Positions 1 to 5,105 of a DNA stretch of 11,239 bases are shown piece after piece. Numbering within the stretch: position 1 is the first letter of the stretch; every line of letters begins with the position of its first letter. The stretch is taken from assembly GCA_002482925.1 (NCBI GenBank), contig DLGX01000034.1, positions 1 through 11,239 on the forward strand, written 5' to 3'. Source of the stretch: Candidatus Saccharibacteria bacterium UBA7683. Lineage in GTDB: Bacteria; Patescibacteriota; Saccharimonadia; Saccharimonadales; UBA7683. The notes beneath the pieces are model-generated. The model was not told the DNA's origin. It searched no databases and was given only the letters and a program-made list of their open reading frames with translations. The translations under genes and the position numbers were made by a program.

Positions 1-214
1 TTTGTTCAAGCATGTAGAAGCTCATGCGGTTTATTATGTCTGCTTCGTCGTTATTAAATTGTGGTCGTTCGAATAATTCAAAACGAATGCGATCTTCACT
101 TACTCGCGGTAGGCTGTAAAGATCAGCGAACTGTCTGGCGAAAAAACTTTTACCTGAACCTGGCAGACCCATAGTAATAATTAGCAGTGGTGGTGAAAGT
201 TGTAAGTGCTTCAT
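1..214 (-). CDS. P-loop kinase, AAA_33/zeta-toxin-like fold, N-terminal part (cut by window edge)
   Basis: Only the first 71 codons are inside the window; the gene continues past position 1. The start ATG at 214-212 opens a protein reading MKHLQLSPPLLIITMGLPGS, followed by the rest of a Walker A loop, G16-L-P-G-S-G-K22-S23. After it come an F-A-R-Q-F helix and an S-E-D-R-I-R segment, the layout of small nucleotide or sugar kinases that use ATP through a P-loop. The substrate cannot be told without the C-terminal half. An extended -10 (TGC-TATAGT, 246-254) lies 31 nt upstream, so unlike most genes here this one would have a short leader. An in-frame ATT at 238-236 sits 7 nt from that -10 and is an unproven alternative start. 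The kinase fold is well supported; the exact family is not. Confidence 0.8.
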   Translation of the reverse strand, partial: MKHLQLSPPLLIITMGLPGSGKSFFARQFADLYSLPRVSEDRIRFELFERPQFNNDEADIINRMSFYMLEQ

Positions 215-245
215 GTTCGTGTAACGTACCCTCTTAATCTCTGCT

Positions 246-254
246 ACTATAGCA
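246..254 (-). promoter_or_regulatory. Extended -10 element upstream of the kinase gene
   Basis: On the minus strand the sequence is TGC-TATAGT, the same TGN-TANNNT pattern seen in front of most genes here. It lies 31 nt before the ATG at 214 rather than 6-8 nt, with a GAGGG tract between, so transcription may start near 238. Confidence 0.5.
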
Positions 255-269
255 CGTTTACAGGGTTCC

Positions 270-346
270 GTCATCCTGAGCGTTGCCGAAGGATCCAGCT
301 CACTTTAATGTAAAATATTAGATCCTTCGACGATGCTCATGATGAC
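270..346. repeat. Imperfect palindromic intergenic repeat
   Basis: Two 26-nt arms, 270-295 (starts GTCATCCTGAGC, ends GAAGGATC) and 321-346, are inverted copies of each other. 22 of 26 positions match, and two of the four mismatches become G-U pairs in RNA. They are separated by a 25-nt AT-rich loop. It sits between the divergent kinase and tRNA-Trp genes. The arm sequence resembles a palindromic motif that I recall as dispersed between genes in many bacterial genomes; this was not checked. It could be a MITE-like element or a structured RNA. Confidence 0.75.
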
Positions 347-406
347 AAGTGTGGTTTGAGTACTTTTAACTTTATAATTTGTCATAAGAACTGCAGTGAG
401 CATCAG

Positions 407-435
407 TAGTCAAAAACTTATCCAAGTGGTACAAT
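407..435 (+). promoter_or_regulatory. Promoter of tRNA-Trp
   Basis: A -35-like TAGTCA (407-412) is followed by an exact 17-nt spacer and TACAAT (430-435), preceded by TGG as an extended -10. The tRNA 5' end is 25 nt downstream, a normal distance for a processed precursor. Confidence 0.65.
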
Positions 436-460
436 TTAACCGCAGTACAAACGTACATAT

Positions 461-536
461 AGGGGTATAGCTCAGTTGGTAGAGCACTGGTCTCCAAAAC
501 CAGGTGTCGTAGGTTCAAGTCCTGCTACCCCTGCCA
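461..536 (+). tRNA. trnW: tRNA-Trp (anticodon CCA)
   Basis: A full cloverleaf can be drawn. The acceptor stem AGGGGTA/TACCCCT is complete, the D stem is GCTC/GAGC, the anticodon stem CTGGT/ACCAG holds loop CTCCAAA, there is a 5-nt variable loop, and the T stem GTAGG/CCTGC holds loop TTCAAGT. The anticodon CCA reads UGG. The A1-U72 pair and discriminator G73 agree with bacterial tRNA-Trp identity. CCA is encoded at 534-536. A terminator follows after 9 nt. The cognate synthetase gene trpS lies at the far end of this window. Confidence 0.97.
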
Positions 537-545
537 CGAAATTTC

Positions 546-567
546 AGAGGCGTTTCGCCTCTTTTTT
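546..567 (+). terminator. Rho-independent terminator after tRNA-Trp
   Basis: A perfect 7-bp stem AGAGGCG/CGCCTCT with a TTT loop is followed by six T residues. Its T-run flows directly into the extended -10 of the next gene at 567-575. The same hairpin recurs at 1153-1172. Confidence 0.9.
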
Positions 568-575
568 GATACTAT
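567..575 (+). promoter_or_regulatory. Extended -10 for leaderless start at 582
   Basis: TGA-TACTAT is followed by 6 nt and then the ATG at 582. No Shine-Dalgarno sequence is present; the preceding bases are the terminator T-run. Confidence 0.65.
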
Positions 576-581
576 GAGTCT

Positions 582-1097
582 ATGGAAATCGAAAGAAAAT
601 ATTTACTTACTGAATTACAACTTAAATCCCTTGTGCCCGATCTGGCTGAGTTTGCCCTGGAAACTCGATATTACCTGTATTGTAAAGACGATAATGAAAT
701 ACGAATTACAAAACGTGCCAATAAAGACTCACCTATTTTTACTCTTGATCGCATGCAGTTAATTACTGACGAGTCAAAAGAATTTATTGTACGAAGAAAA
801 GACCGCACTGTTATTTCTGAAAAGGAATTTAATGCAATTACCAGCTTACTTAGCGACCAGAATCCTGTGGTGAGACTGCATTTTAAGTTCAACGATCAGA
901 TAGAATTAAAAGTATACCAAGGTGAACGCACAGCGCTTATTCGTGCAGAGGTTGAATTTGATAGTGTGAAGTCCGCAAATGAATACAAACCTGATTTTGA
1001 ACATTCAGGAGAGATTACAAATACTCCGCTGGGAAGAGATGTATTACTTGCTAATCTTTCACAACAAGATGTTGACTCTGAGCTAAGTCATTACTAA
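582..1097 (+). CDS. CYTH-domain protein (class IV cyclase / triphosphatase family)
   Basis: The 171-residue protein begins with the family signature ExExK at residues 2-6 (E2-I-E4-R-K6). It continues with the alternating strands expected of the CYTH triphosphate tunnel: EIRITKR near 39-45, an arginine/lysine-rich stretch near 71-75, and the AEVEFDS strand near 122-128 that supplies metal-binding glutamates. The length is normal for a single-domain CYTH protein. Known members hydrolyse inorganic triphosphate or thiamine triphosphate, or make cAMP; the sequence does not decide among these, though stand-alone bacterial members are often triphosphatases. The start is fixed by the extended -10 six bases upstream. 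The gene sits alone between two copies of the same terminator hairpin, so it is probably a single-gene unit. Confidence 0.88.
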   Translation: MEIERKYLLTELQLKSLVPDLAEFALETRYYLYCKDDNEIRITKRANKDSPIFTLDRMQLITDESKEFIVRRKDRTVISEKEFNAITSLLSDQNPVVRLHFKFNDQIELKVYQGERTALIRAEVEFDSVKSANEYKPDFEHSGEITNTPLGRDVLLANLSQQDVDSELSHY

Positions 1098-1114
1098 TAT
1101 CTTCTAACTCAAAA

Positions 1115-1146
1115 GTTCGATGTACGTCCGAAAGCCTCTGTCGCGA
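1115..1146 (+). repeat. Dispersed 32-nt repeat, copy 1
   Basis: This stretch, starting GTTCGATG and ending CTGTCGCGA, matches 2276-2307 at 26 of 32 positions without gaps. Both copies lie just behind a stop codon, and both are preceded within a few bases by TAACTCA. The last 12 nt of this copy also align with the 3' end of tRNA-Trp. Confidence 0.65.
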
Positions 1147-1152
1147 TATTTC

Positions 1153-1175
1153 AGAGGCGTTTCGCCTCTTTCTTG
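1153..1175 (+). terminator. Rho-independent terminator after the CYTH gene
   Basis: The 7-bp stem AGAGGCG/CGCCTCT with a TTT loop is followed by a T-rich tract interrupted by one C. It is the same hairpin as the one behind tRNA-Trp (546-567). An alternative pairing of GCCTCTG (1134-1140) with CAGAGGC (1152-1158) would block this stem. Confidence 0.82.
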
Positions 1176-1182
1176 TTATCAT
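1174..1182 (+). promoter_or_regulatory. Extended -10 for leaderless start at 1189
   Basis: TGT-TATCAT lies 6 nt before the ATG at 1189. The TG overlaps the tail of the terminator T-run, exactly as at 567-575. Confidence 0.65.
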
Positions 1183-1188
1183 TAGGTA

Positions 1189-1911
1189 ATGAATATAAAA
1201 GAGCTCCTTGATAGATCACAAAAATCATTTGAAGAAGATTTAAAAAAACTACCCTGTAGCTCTAGTAATGAAGAGCTAGTCGTTGTTCGCAGTAATTCAA
1301 AGTTAGTGCTTGAACCCATCTGGAGAGAACCAATCGGGCACGACGAAGGATTTCTTTATAAAGACTATATAGCTAAACACCCAAAATATCAGCATATTTA
1401 TCTTCGCCGTGAAGTCACCGAACGACTATACCGTGCAGCGGAAAGTCTTTCGGCGCAATATCAGCTTGTATTACGCGCAGGGCATCGTCCGCTCTCTGTT
1501 CAAGTGAAAGAGCTCGAACGTTTATTGCAAAAAGGGAAAACAGAGCTAGGTATGAGCCCCGTCCAAGCACTCGCATTTGCTCGCACCTTCGTAGATGATC
1601 CAGCAATTAAGACGCCTTCCCACTGCAGTGGTTCGGCGGTAGATGTTGAACTGATGGATACATACAGCGGCTCGTATGTAGACTTCGGCAGTTATATGAA
1701 TACCGAGTCACAAGTGTCTTATCTGCATGCCAAAGATGTTACTAAGGTTCAAAAAGACAACAGAATGATATTGCTCAGTGCAATGTTGCAGGCTGGATTT
1801 GCACCGACTTACGTTGAATGGTGGCACTATTCATATGGTGATAACGTGTGGGCATACTTTTACAATAAGGAAACATCGTTATACGGACTTATCGAACCAG
1901 ATATTCGATAA
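1189..1911 (+). CDS. VanX-type D-alanyl-D-alanine dipeptidase (peptidase family M15D)
   Basis: The 240-residue protein carries all recognisable parts of the VanX active site: R100 in GHRP, the zinc ligands H145 and D152 in S-H-C-S-G-S-A-V-D, and the catalytic base E210 and zinc ligand H213 in E-W-W-H. The distances between these residues (45, 7, 58 and 3) equal those I recall for VanX (R71, H116, D123, E181, H184), which is strong support. The reaction is hydrolysis of D-Ala-D-Ala. There is no signal peptide, so the enzyme should be cytoplasmic. No vanH, vanA or regulatory genes are nearby, so a role in recycling or scavenging peptidoglycan dipeptide is more likely than vancomycin resistance. 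The ATG at 1189 is chosen because of the extended -10 six bases upstream. The gene stands between a terminator and the promoter of the next gene. Confidence 0.93.
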   Translation: MNIKELLDRSQKSFEEDLKKLPCSSSNEELVVVRSNSKLVLEPIWREPIGHDEGFLYKDYIAKHPKYQHIYLRREVTERLYRAAESLSAQYQLVLRAGHRPLSVQVKELERLLQKGKTELGMSPVQALAFARTFVDDPAIKTPSHCSGSAVDVELMDTYSGSYVDFGSYMNTESQVSYLHAKDVTKVQKDNRMILLSAMLQAGFAPTYVEWWHYSYGDNVWAYFYNKETSLYGLIEPDIR

Positions 1912-1956
1912 ATGCAATTGTTTGATAATTAAGTTTTTTCTTAAGATAACATAAGC

Positions 1957-1962
1957 TATACT
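1957..1962 (+). promoter_or_regulatory. -10 element for start at 1971
   Basis: TATACT ends 8 nt before the ATG at 1971. There is no upstream TG and no Shine-Dalgarno sequence, so a leaderless message is likely. Confidence 0.55.
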
Positions 1963-1970
1963 GCATTGTA

Positions 1971-2264
1971 ATGCGACATATAACACACTCTAGCAACAAG
2001 TTTAAGAAACCAAGTACTATTGATGCGCTTGCACTAGTAGTTAGCATCATTCAGCCACTAACTACTATTCCTCAGATTTATTTAATTTACAAATCTCAAG
2101 ATGCATCTGAGGTCTCGCTATTCATGTGGACAAGTTATAACATTGCCAGCATAATTTTGCTGCTTTATGGAATGAAACATAAGATACTTCCAATCATTTG
2201 CGCCCAAATCTTATGGTTAGTAGTTCAGACACCTATGATGCTATCTGTATTTGTATTCAGATAA
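1971..2264 (+). CDS. PQ-loop (SemiSWEET-like) membrane protein
   Basis: The 97-residue protein has a basic, polar N-terminus followed by three hydrophobic segments (about 18-41, 49-66 and 71-95), the size and layout of a SemiSWEET half-transporter. The PQ motif is seen in P-L-T-T-I-P-Q-I-Y at the end of the first segment. It is followed by a polar turn (K-S-Q-D-A-S-E) and then V-S-L-F-M-W, typical of the MtN3/SemiSWEET family. Such proteins dimerise to make a six-helix pore for sugars, though PQ-loop proteins with other substrates exist. It is a close paralogue of the protein at 5388-5723, sharing the TIPQ motif, the A-x-x-x-S-L-x-x-W element and an H-K before the third helix. The cargo cannot be read from the sequence. 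Confidence 0.83.
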   Translation: MRHITHSSNKFKKPSTIDALALVVSIIQPLTTIPQIYLIYKSQDASEVSLFMWTSYNIASIILLLYGMKHKILPIICAQILWLVVQTPMMLSVFVFR

Positions 2265-2275
2265 CTCATTTTAAT

Positions 2276-2307
2276 GTTCGAAGTGCGTCAGTAAACCTCT
2301 GTCACGA
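2276..2307 (+). repeat. Dispersed 32-nt repeat, copy 2
   Basis: This is the second copy of the repeat at 1115-1146 (26 of 32 identical, no gaps). It starts GTTCGAAG and ends CTGTCACGA, 12 nt after the stop codon of the PQ-loop gene. The terminator hairpin that follows copy 1 is not recognisable here; only weak inverted pairs such as GTCAC/GTGAC are visible. Confidence 0.65.
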
Positions 2308-2354
2308 ACGTGAAGTGACCGTTCCCCATTTATATTTGAATAAACGATTAAACA

Positions 2355-2363
2355 TGAGATAGT
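2355..2363 (+). promoter_or_regulatory. Possible extended -10 for start at 2370
   Basis: TGA-GATAGT ends 6 nt before the ATG, fitting the spacing of the other genes but with G in place of the first T. An AGGA overlaps the same gap, only about 2 nt from the ATG, too close for an ordinary Shine-Dalgarno site. Confidence 0.45.
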
Positions 2364-2369
2364 AGGATT

Positions 2370-2660
2370 ATGCTTGTAGATTTTGAGGGTTTAATTCCAG
2401 CACGATGCAGAGATTGCATAACGTTACAAACGACTATAACTCGTCAGTCGGAGTTAATTGAATCGAGTGCTGCGATAATCGAAGGTGGAGTTGAAGAAGA
2501 GGATCGTGATTTAACAAAAGCTATGAATCAACTGCGCGAAGTTGAAGCTAAAGCTGAAAATGTCGTACTTGCTTTTGTCGGTAGATGCGCGAGCAAAGAT
2601 GAAATTGTTCCTGAAACGCAGTGCCGAGTACCCGTTGAAGAATGGAAAGATATAGTCTAG
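2370..2660 (+). CDS. Small four-cysteine hypothetical protein
   Basis: I do not recognise this 96-residue protein. It has C13-R-D-C16 near the N-terminus and two more cysteines at 73 and 85 near the C-terminus. Between them lies a long, charged, probably helical stretch (about 20-70) that could form a helical hairpin or coiled coil. The four cysteines could bind one metal ion if the ends meet, but no known zinc-ribbon spacing is evident. There is no signal peptide or membrane segment, so it is probably cytoplasmic. It has its own start signal and is the last plus-strand gene before a convergent gene, so the context gives no functional hint. Sensible codon use and a matching -10/ATG distance make it likely to be a real gene. 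Confidence 0.65.
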   Translation: MLVDFEGLIPARCRDCITLQTTITRQSELIESSAAIIEGGVEEEDRDLTKAMNQLREVEAKAENVVLAFVGRCASKDEIVPETQCRVPVEEWKDIV

Positions 2661-2699
2661 TACTCAGGTTTAATAATTTGAAGTAATACAGCAAAGTTC

Positions 2700-2722
2700 A
2701 TGTAGTCACCTACATTTATTTT
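2700..2722. terminator. Possible terminator between convergent genes
   Basis: ATGTAG/CTACAT forms a 6-bp stem with a TCAC loop, followed on the plus strand by TTTATTTT. It lies exactly between the stop codons of the convergent genes at 2660 and 2716. The stem is AT-rich, so termination strength is uncertain. Confidence 0.45.
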
Positions 2723-3123
2723 GTCTTTTCCTGCCTGAATATATCATCTACTTCAATAAACAATGACTTGTTAGAAAGAAACGTTTCATAAAGTGAAATA
2801 AATAGACTCACTATCATTGCTAATATTGAAATACCGAATGATGTTTTTCCGAGTCCTTGTAGTTCTTGGAGAATTAAGAACATTGAAGCGCACGCGGTAA
2901 TTAATGCAATTACCCCAGCCGTGAGCATTATTCGAGATAGCTCAATTCTTTTTCGAAGTATTTTCAGCTGTCTTACTACGTCGGTATGCGCATACCCTGA
3001 ATCGTAATCTTTTTTAAACGTTCGGATTACGTTTGCTGTACCGAGGTATCTATTAACATACCCAAGCATTAATATTGCTATTGCTGGGAAGAGTAACGCA
3101 GGTGTTGTAAGTGGTATTTCCAT
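2716..3123 (-). CDS. DUF2721 family membrane protein
   Basis: The 135-residue protein has the pattern I associate with DUF2721: an N-terminal L-T-T-P-A-L-L-F-P-A-I hydrophobic segment ending in Y-V-N-R-Y-L, a cytoplasmic charged stretch with L-R-K-R-I-E-L-S-R (about 50-65), then two further membrane helices (about 66-90 and 96-117) and a short polar tail. Members are small membrane proteins of unknown function spread over many bacteria. The start at 3123 is fixed by TGA-TACAAT ending 6 nt upstream. It lies 32 nt behind the GrpB-family gene on the same strand but has its own promoter signal. Confidence 0.75.
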   Translation of the reverse strand: MEIPLTTPALLFPAIAILMLGYVNRYLGTANVIRTFKKDYDSGYAHTDVVRQLKILRKRIELSRIMLTAGVIALITACASMFLILQELQGLGKTSFGISILAMIVSLFISLYETFLSNKSLFIEVDDIFRQEKTK

Positions 3124-3129
3124 AAGCGT

Positions 3130-3138
3130 ATTGTATCA
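3130..3138 (-). promoter_or_regulatory. Extended -10 for leaderless start at 3123
   Basis: On the minus strand TGA-TACAAT is followed by 6 nt and the ATG. It falls in the 32-nt gap behind the GrpB-family gene. Confidence 0.65.
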
Positions 3139-3155
3139 GGTTGTATATTCAGATC

Positions 3156-3728
3156 TCAAAGAGAACTGCGTTGAAGCTGTTTTTTGTACCACTCCAAGGC
3201 TTCTTGTTTTAAAGCCTCCATTCTTTCGGATTTTGTATAGTTGTATGAATTGTAATCATCTAAACCAAATTCTTTGCGTAACGTTTCTTTGATAGCAATG
3301 TACTCGGCGACTTTTCTGGAGTTTGCGCGTAGGTAATCTCGAAAAGCTATGTAACTTTCTATAAATTTATTTCCGGTTTGGAGTACGTGAACATTATATT
3401 TCCGCTGGCCACTACTATCATCTAGTGTGAAATATTCTTCACCTTGGCCAGCGTAGTTTCCCCAAGATTTATAGCCCAATGCTTCTAATTTTGAACACGT
3501 AGATTTAACTTCTTCTAAGTTTTTTACTTCTACACAAACATCAATACTGGGCTTGGCGAGCATGCCTGGTATAGATGTACTGCCAAAGTGGTTGAAACCA
3601 ATAAGATTACTTCCGAACAGCGGAGCTAGCTCTGTCTTAAGTTTTTCGAATTCTAATGGCCAGCTTGGGTTATACGCAGTAAGGCTGTATGCCCGGTTCT
3701 TTCTGTTTTGTATGTTTGGTTCGGTCAT
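3156..3728 (-). CDS. GrpB/UPF0157 family protein (nucleotidyltransferase fold)
   Basis: The 190-residue protein has the family hallmarks: Y-N-P-S-W-P-L-E-F near residues 19-27, H-F-G-S-T-S-I-P-G (47-55) and K-P-S-I-D-V (59-64), which correspond to the usual H-x-G-S-T-x-V-P-G-L-x-A-K-P-x-I-D block. A later Y-N-V-H-V and the R-D-Y-L-R helix also fit. The family shares the nucleotidyltransferase fold through its GS...D motif and is sometimes fused to dephospho-CoA kinase, but its reaction is not settled. Length is normal. The start at 3728 has TAGACT ending 6 nt upstream. It is divergent from the Nudix gene at 3814, with 85 nt between the two starts. Confidence 0.85.
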   Translation of the reverse strand: MTEPNIQNRKNRAYSLTAYNPSWPLEFEKLKTELAPLFGSNLIGFNHFGSTSIPGMLAKPSIDVCVEVKNLEEVKSTCSKLEALGYKSWGNYAGQGEEYFTLDDSSGQRKYNVHVLQTGNKFIESYIAFRDYLRANSRKVAEYIAIKETLRKEFGLDDYNSYNYTKSERMEALKQEALEWYKKQLQRSSL

Positions 3729-3734
3729 ATATTT

Positions 3735-3740
3735 AGTCTA
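3735..3740 (-). promoter_or_regulatory. -10 element for start at 3728
   Basis: TAGACT on the minus strand ends 6 nt before the ATG. The preceding triplet is TAG, so the extended TG is absent. Confidence 0.5.
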
Positions 3741-3798
3741 CTACCTCGTACAGCAAAAACGCTATAGCATAGAGTTCAAAGACTCTTTTGGGTTCTTT

Positions 3799-3807
3799 TG
3801 TTATGAT
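3799..3807 (+). promoter_or_regulatory. Extended -10 for leaderless start at 3814
   Basis: TGT-TATGAT is followed by 6 nt (TAAGTT) and the ATG. No Shine-Dalgarno sequence can be seen in the T-rich upstream stretch. Confidence 0.68.
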
Positions 3808-3813
3808 TAAGTT

Positions 3814-4263
3814 ATGAAACAAGATAGACCAAAAGTCGGTGTAGGCGTGATTGTGCTGAAGAAATCAGAGGGCAAGACTTATGTTATGCTTCATCAGAGA
3901 AAAAGCTTAGTACTTGGCGAAGGCTACTGGGGTAGTGGCGGTGGTCACGTAGAACTCGGTGAGTCTCTTAAAGAAGCTGCGCTCAGGGAACTTGCCGAAG
4001 AAGCGGGTAGTGAGCTTCAGGTGACAAATGTTCAGTTCTTAGGGGTGGTGAATTTCACCCAAATGCAACCCAAACATTATGTTGATATAAGCTTTGTAGC
4101 TGAGTGGAAAGCTGGAGAACCTATTAATAGCTCACCGCGTGAAACTACTGAGTGGCAATGGTTTGATATTGAAGCGCTTCCATCTCCCCTATTCCCGCCA
4201 GTTGAAAAATATCTTGATGCGTTAAAAACTGGTGTTAAATTCTTCGATTCAAAGTTCGTATAG
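3814..4263 (+). CDS. Nudix hydrolase, NUDT15/MutT-like
   Basis: The 149-residue protein has a perfect Nudix box at residues 44-66: G44, E50, R58-E59-L-A-E62-E63-A-G65, matching GX5EX7REUXEEXGU. The strand K-V-G-V-G-V-I-V-L before it and G-Y-W-G-S-G-G-G-H-V-E make it resemble the NUDT15/MTH1-type nucleotide diphosphatases that remove oxidised or unwanted NTPs; substrate choice is an inference. The reaction would be Mg-dependent hydrolysis of a nucleoside diphosphate linked to another group. It appears full length. It starts at an extended -10 signal and is followed after 64 nt by a P-loop kinase with its own signal, so the two need not be an operon even though both look like nucleotide-handling proteins. 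Confidence 0.93.
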   Translation: MKQDRPKVGVGVIVLKKSEGKTYVMLHQRKSLVLGEGYWGSGGGHVELGESLKEAALRELAEEAGSELQVTNVQFLGVVNFTQMQPKHYVDISFVAEWKAGEPINSSPRETTEWQWFDIEALPSPLFPPVEKYLDALKTGVKFFDSKFV

Positions 4264-4311
4264 CTTTTTACAAACGTCAATTTGGAAGACTGCACTAACA
4301 ATCTTCAAGTT

Positions 4312-4320
4312 TGCTATGCT
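4312..4320 (+). promoter_or_regulatory. Extended -10 for start at 4328
   Basis: TGC-TATGCT is followed by 7 nt and the ATG at 4328. It settles the start, because the earlier in-frame ATG at 4316 lies inside this box. Confidence 0.6.
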
Positions 4321-4327
4321 TAAACCA

Positions 4328-4819
4328 ATGAAGATACTTGTAATTGGAAATGCTGGTTCGGGTAAGTCTACGCTAAGTAAGCAAATTGCTAAGCATTACG
4401 AACTTGAATGTTTTAGTTTAGATAAAATTGTTTGGAAAGAACGTTGGAAGAAAGCACCGCGTAATGAACAAGCAAGTAAAATCAACAAGCTTATAGCTAA
4501 AAGTTCGTGGGTAATAGACGGCGTTGATTACGACATACTGAAAGCGGCTGATAAAGTTATCTTCTTAGACATACCAAGACGAATATGTTTTTACCGCGTG
4601 ACTAAACGAAATATTCGATATTTATTCAAATCACGGCCAGAACTTCCGGCGCACTGTCCCGAAATTCTCATTGTTTCTAAGCTAATTAAGATCATATGGA
4701 AGTTTCCTACACGCGTAAAGCCAAATATACTTTTTGAAAAAGATCGGCGAGATTCTACTACGTTCATTCATGTTAAAAATAACAAACAACTTCGTAACTA
4801 TCTGAATCAGCTGGTATAG
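4328..4819 (+). CDS. P-loop NTPase, FlaR-like 'topology modulation' / adenylate-kinase-like
   Basis: The open frame reaches back to 4232, but the 163-residue product starting MKILVIGNAGSGKS fits better. The Walker A loop G7-N-A-G-S-G-K13-S14 follows directly on the first strand, as in the family, and the start has an extended -10 seven bases upstream. Further features are S-L-D-K-I-V-W (about 31-37), the strand W-V-I-D-G-V-D near 60-66, and V-I-F-L-D-I-P-R-R followed by a lysine/arginine-rich lid region. This layout matches small adenylate-kinase-like proteins annotated as FlaR or 'DNA topology modulation protein', whose true substrate is unknown. Its TAG stop overlaps the -10 box (TATAGT) of the next gene. 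Confidence 0.82.
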   Translation: MKILVIGNAGSGKSTLSKQIAKHYELECFSLDKIVWKERWKKAPRNEQASKINKLIAKSSWVIDGVDYDILKAADKVIFLDIPRRICFYRVTKRNIRYLFKSRPELPAHCPEILIVSKLIKIIWKFPTRVKPNILFEKDRRDSTTFIHVKNNKQLRNYLNQLV

Positions 4820-4820
4820 T
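4812..4820 (+). promoter_or_regulatory. Extended -10 for leaderless start at 4827
   Basis: TGG-TATAGT is followed by 6 nt and the ATG. The stop codon of the upstream kinase gene is inside the box. Confidence 0.68.
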
Positions 4821-4826
4821 TTTATT

Positions 4827-5087
4827 ATGAGTAATGAAATTGAAGCTCGACTAAAGGTAATAGAAGAACGCAATGCGCGGGTTGAAAGCGATAAGGCATG
4901 GGAAACAAGTTGGACACGTAAAATAGGTATAGCACTGCTCACCTATATAGTAGTGGTAGTTTATCTTCGCTATGTTGTACATATTGATCCGTGGATCAAC
5001 GCACTGGTGCCGGTTATTGGTTTTTTTCTATCTACTTTAACAATTTCAATAGTGAAGAAATATTGGCAATCACGCAGGAAAACCTAA
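4827..5087 (+). CDS. Small protein with N-terminal coiled coil and two membrane helices
   Basis: The 86-residue protein starts with a highly charged heptad-like region (E-I-E-A-R-L-K-V-I-E-E-R-N-A-R-V-E, residues 4-20). Then comes the segment D-K-A-W-E-T-S-W-T-R-K, followed by two hydrophobic helices (about 33-52 and 57-75, with a proline between) and a basic tail K-K-Y-W-Q-S-R-R-K. From memory, similar proteins with a conserved 'DKAWETS.TR' link occur in other CPR genomes and some other microbes; I know no name or function. Both helices are long enough to span the membrane, giving N-in/C-in topology by the positive-inside rule. It lies 7 nt behind the kinase stop but has its own promoter signal. 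Confidence 0.72.
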   Translation: MSNEIEARLKVIEERNARVESDKAWETSWTRKIGIALLTYIVVVVYLRYVVHIDPWINALVPVIGFFLSTLTISIVKKYWQSRRKT

Positions 5088-5105
5088 TTTTTATAAGCTT
5101 ATTTC

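Noticed and set aside
574..762. ORF starting at the ATG at 574
   Set aside because: It overlaps the CYTH gene in another frame and its ATG lies inside the -10 hexamer; the product has no recognisable feature.
1189..1911. A vancomycin-resistance cluster
   Set aside because: Only the VanX-type dipeptidase is present; there are no vanH, ligase or two-component genes around it.
3553..3810. Plus-strand ORF antisense to the GrpB gene
   Set aside because: It is antisense to a well-supported protein with family motifs and has no -10 or Shine-Dalgarno site.
4232..4327. Longer N-terminus for the FlaR-like kinase, starting at 4232
   Set aside because: The extra 32 residues overlap the end of the Nudix gene, look random, and place the Walker A strand far from the N-terminus; the extended -10 at 4312-4320 points to the ATG at 4328.
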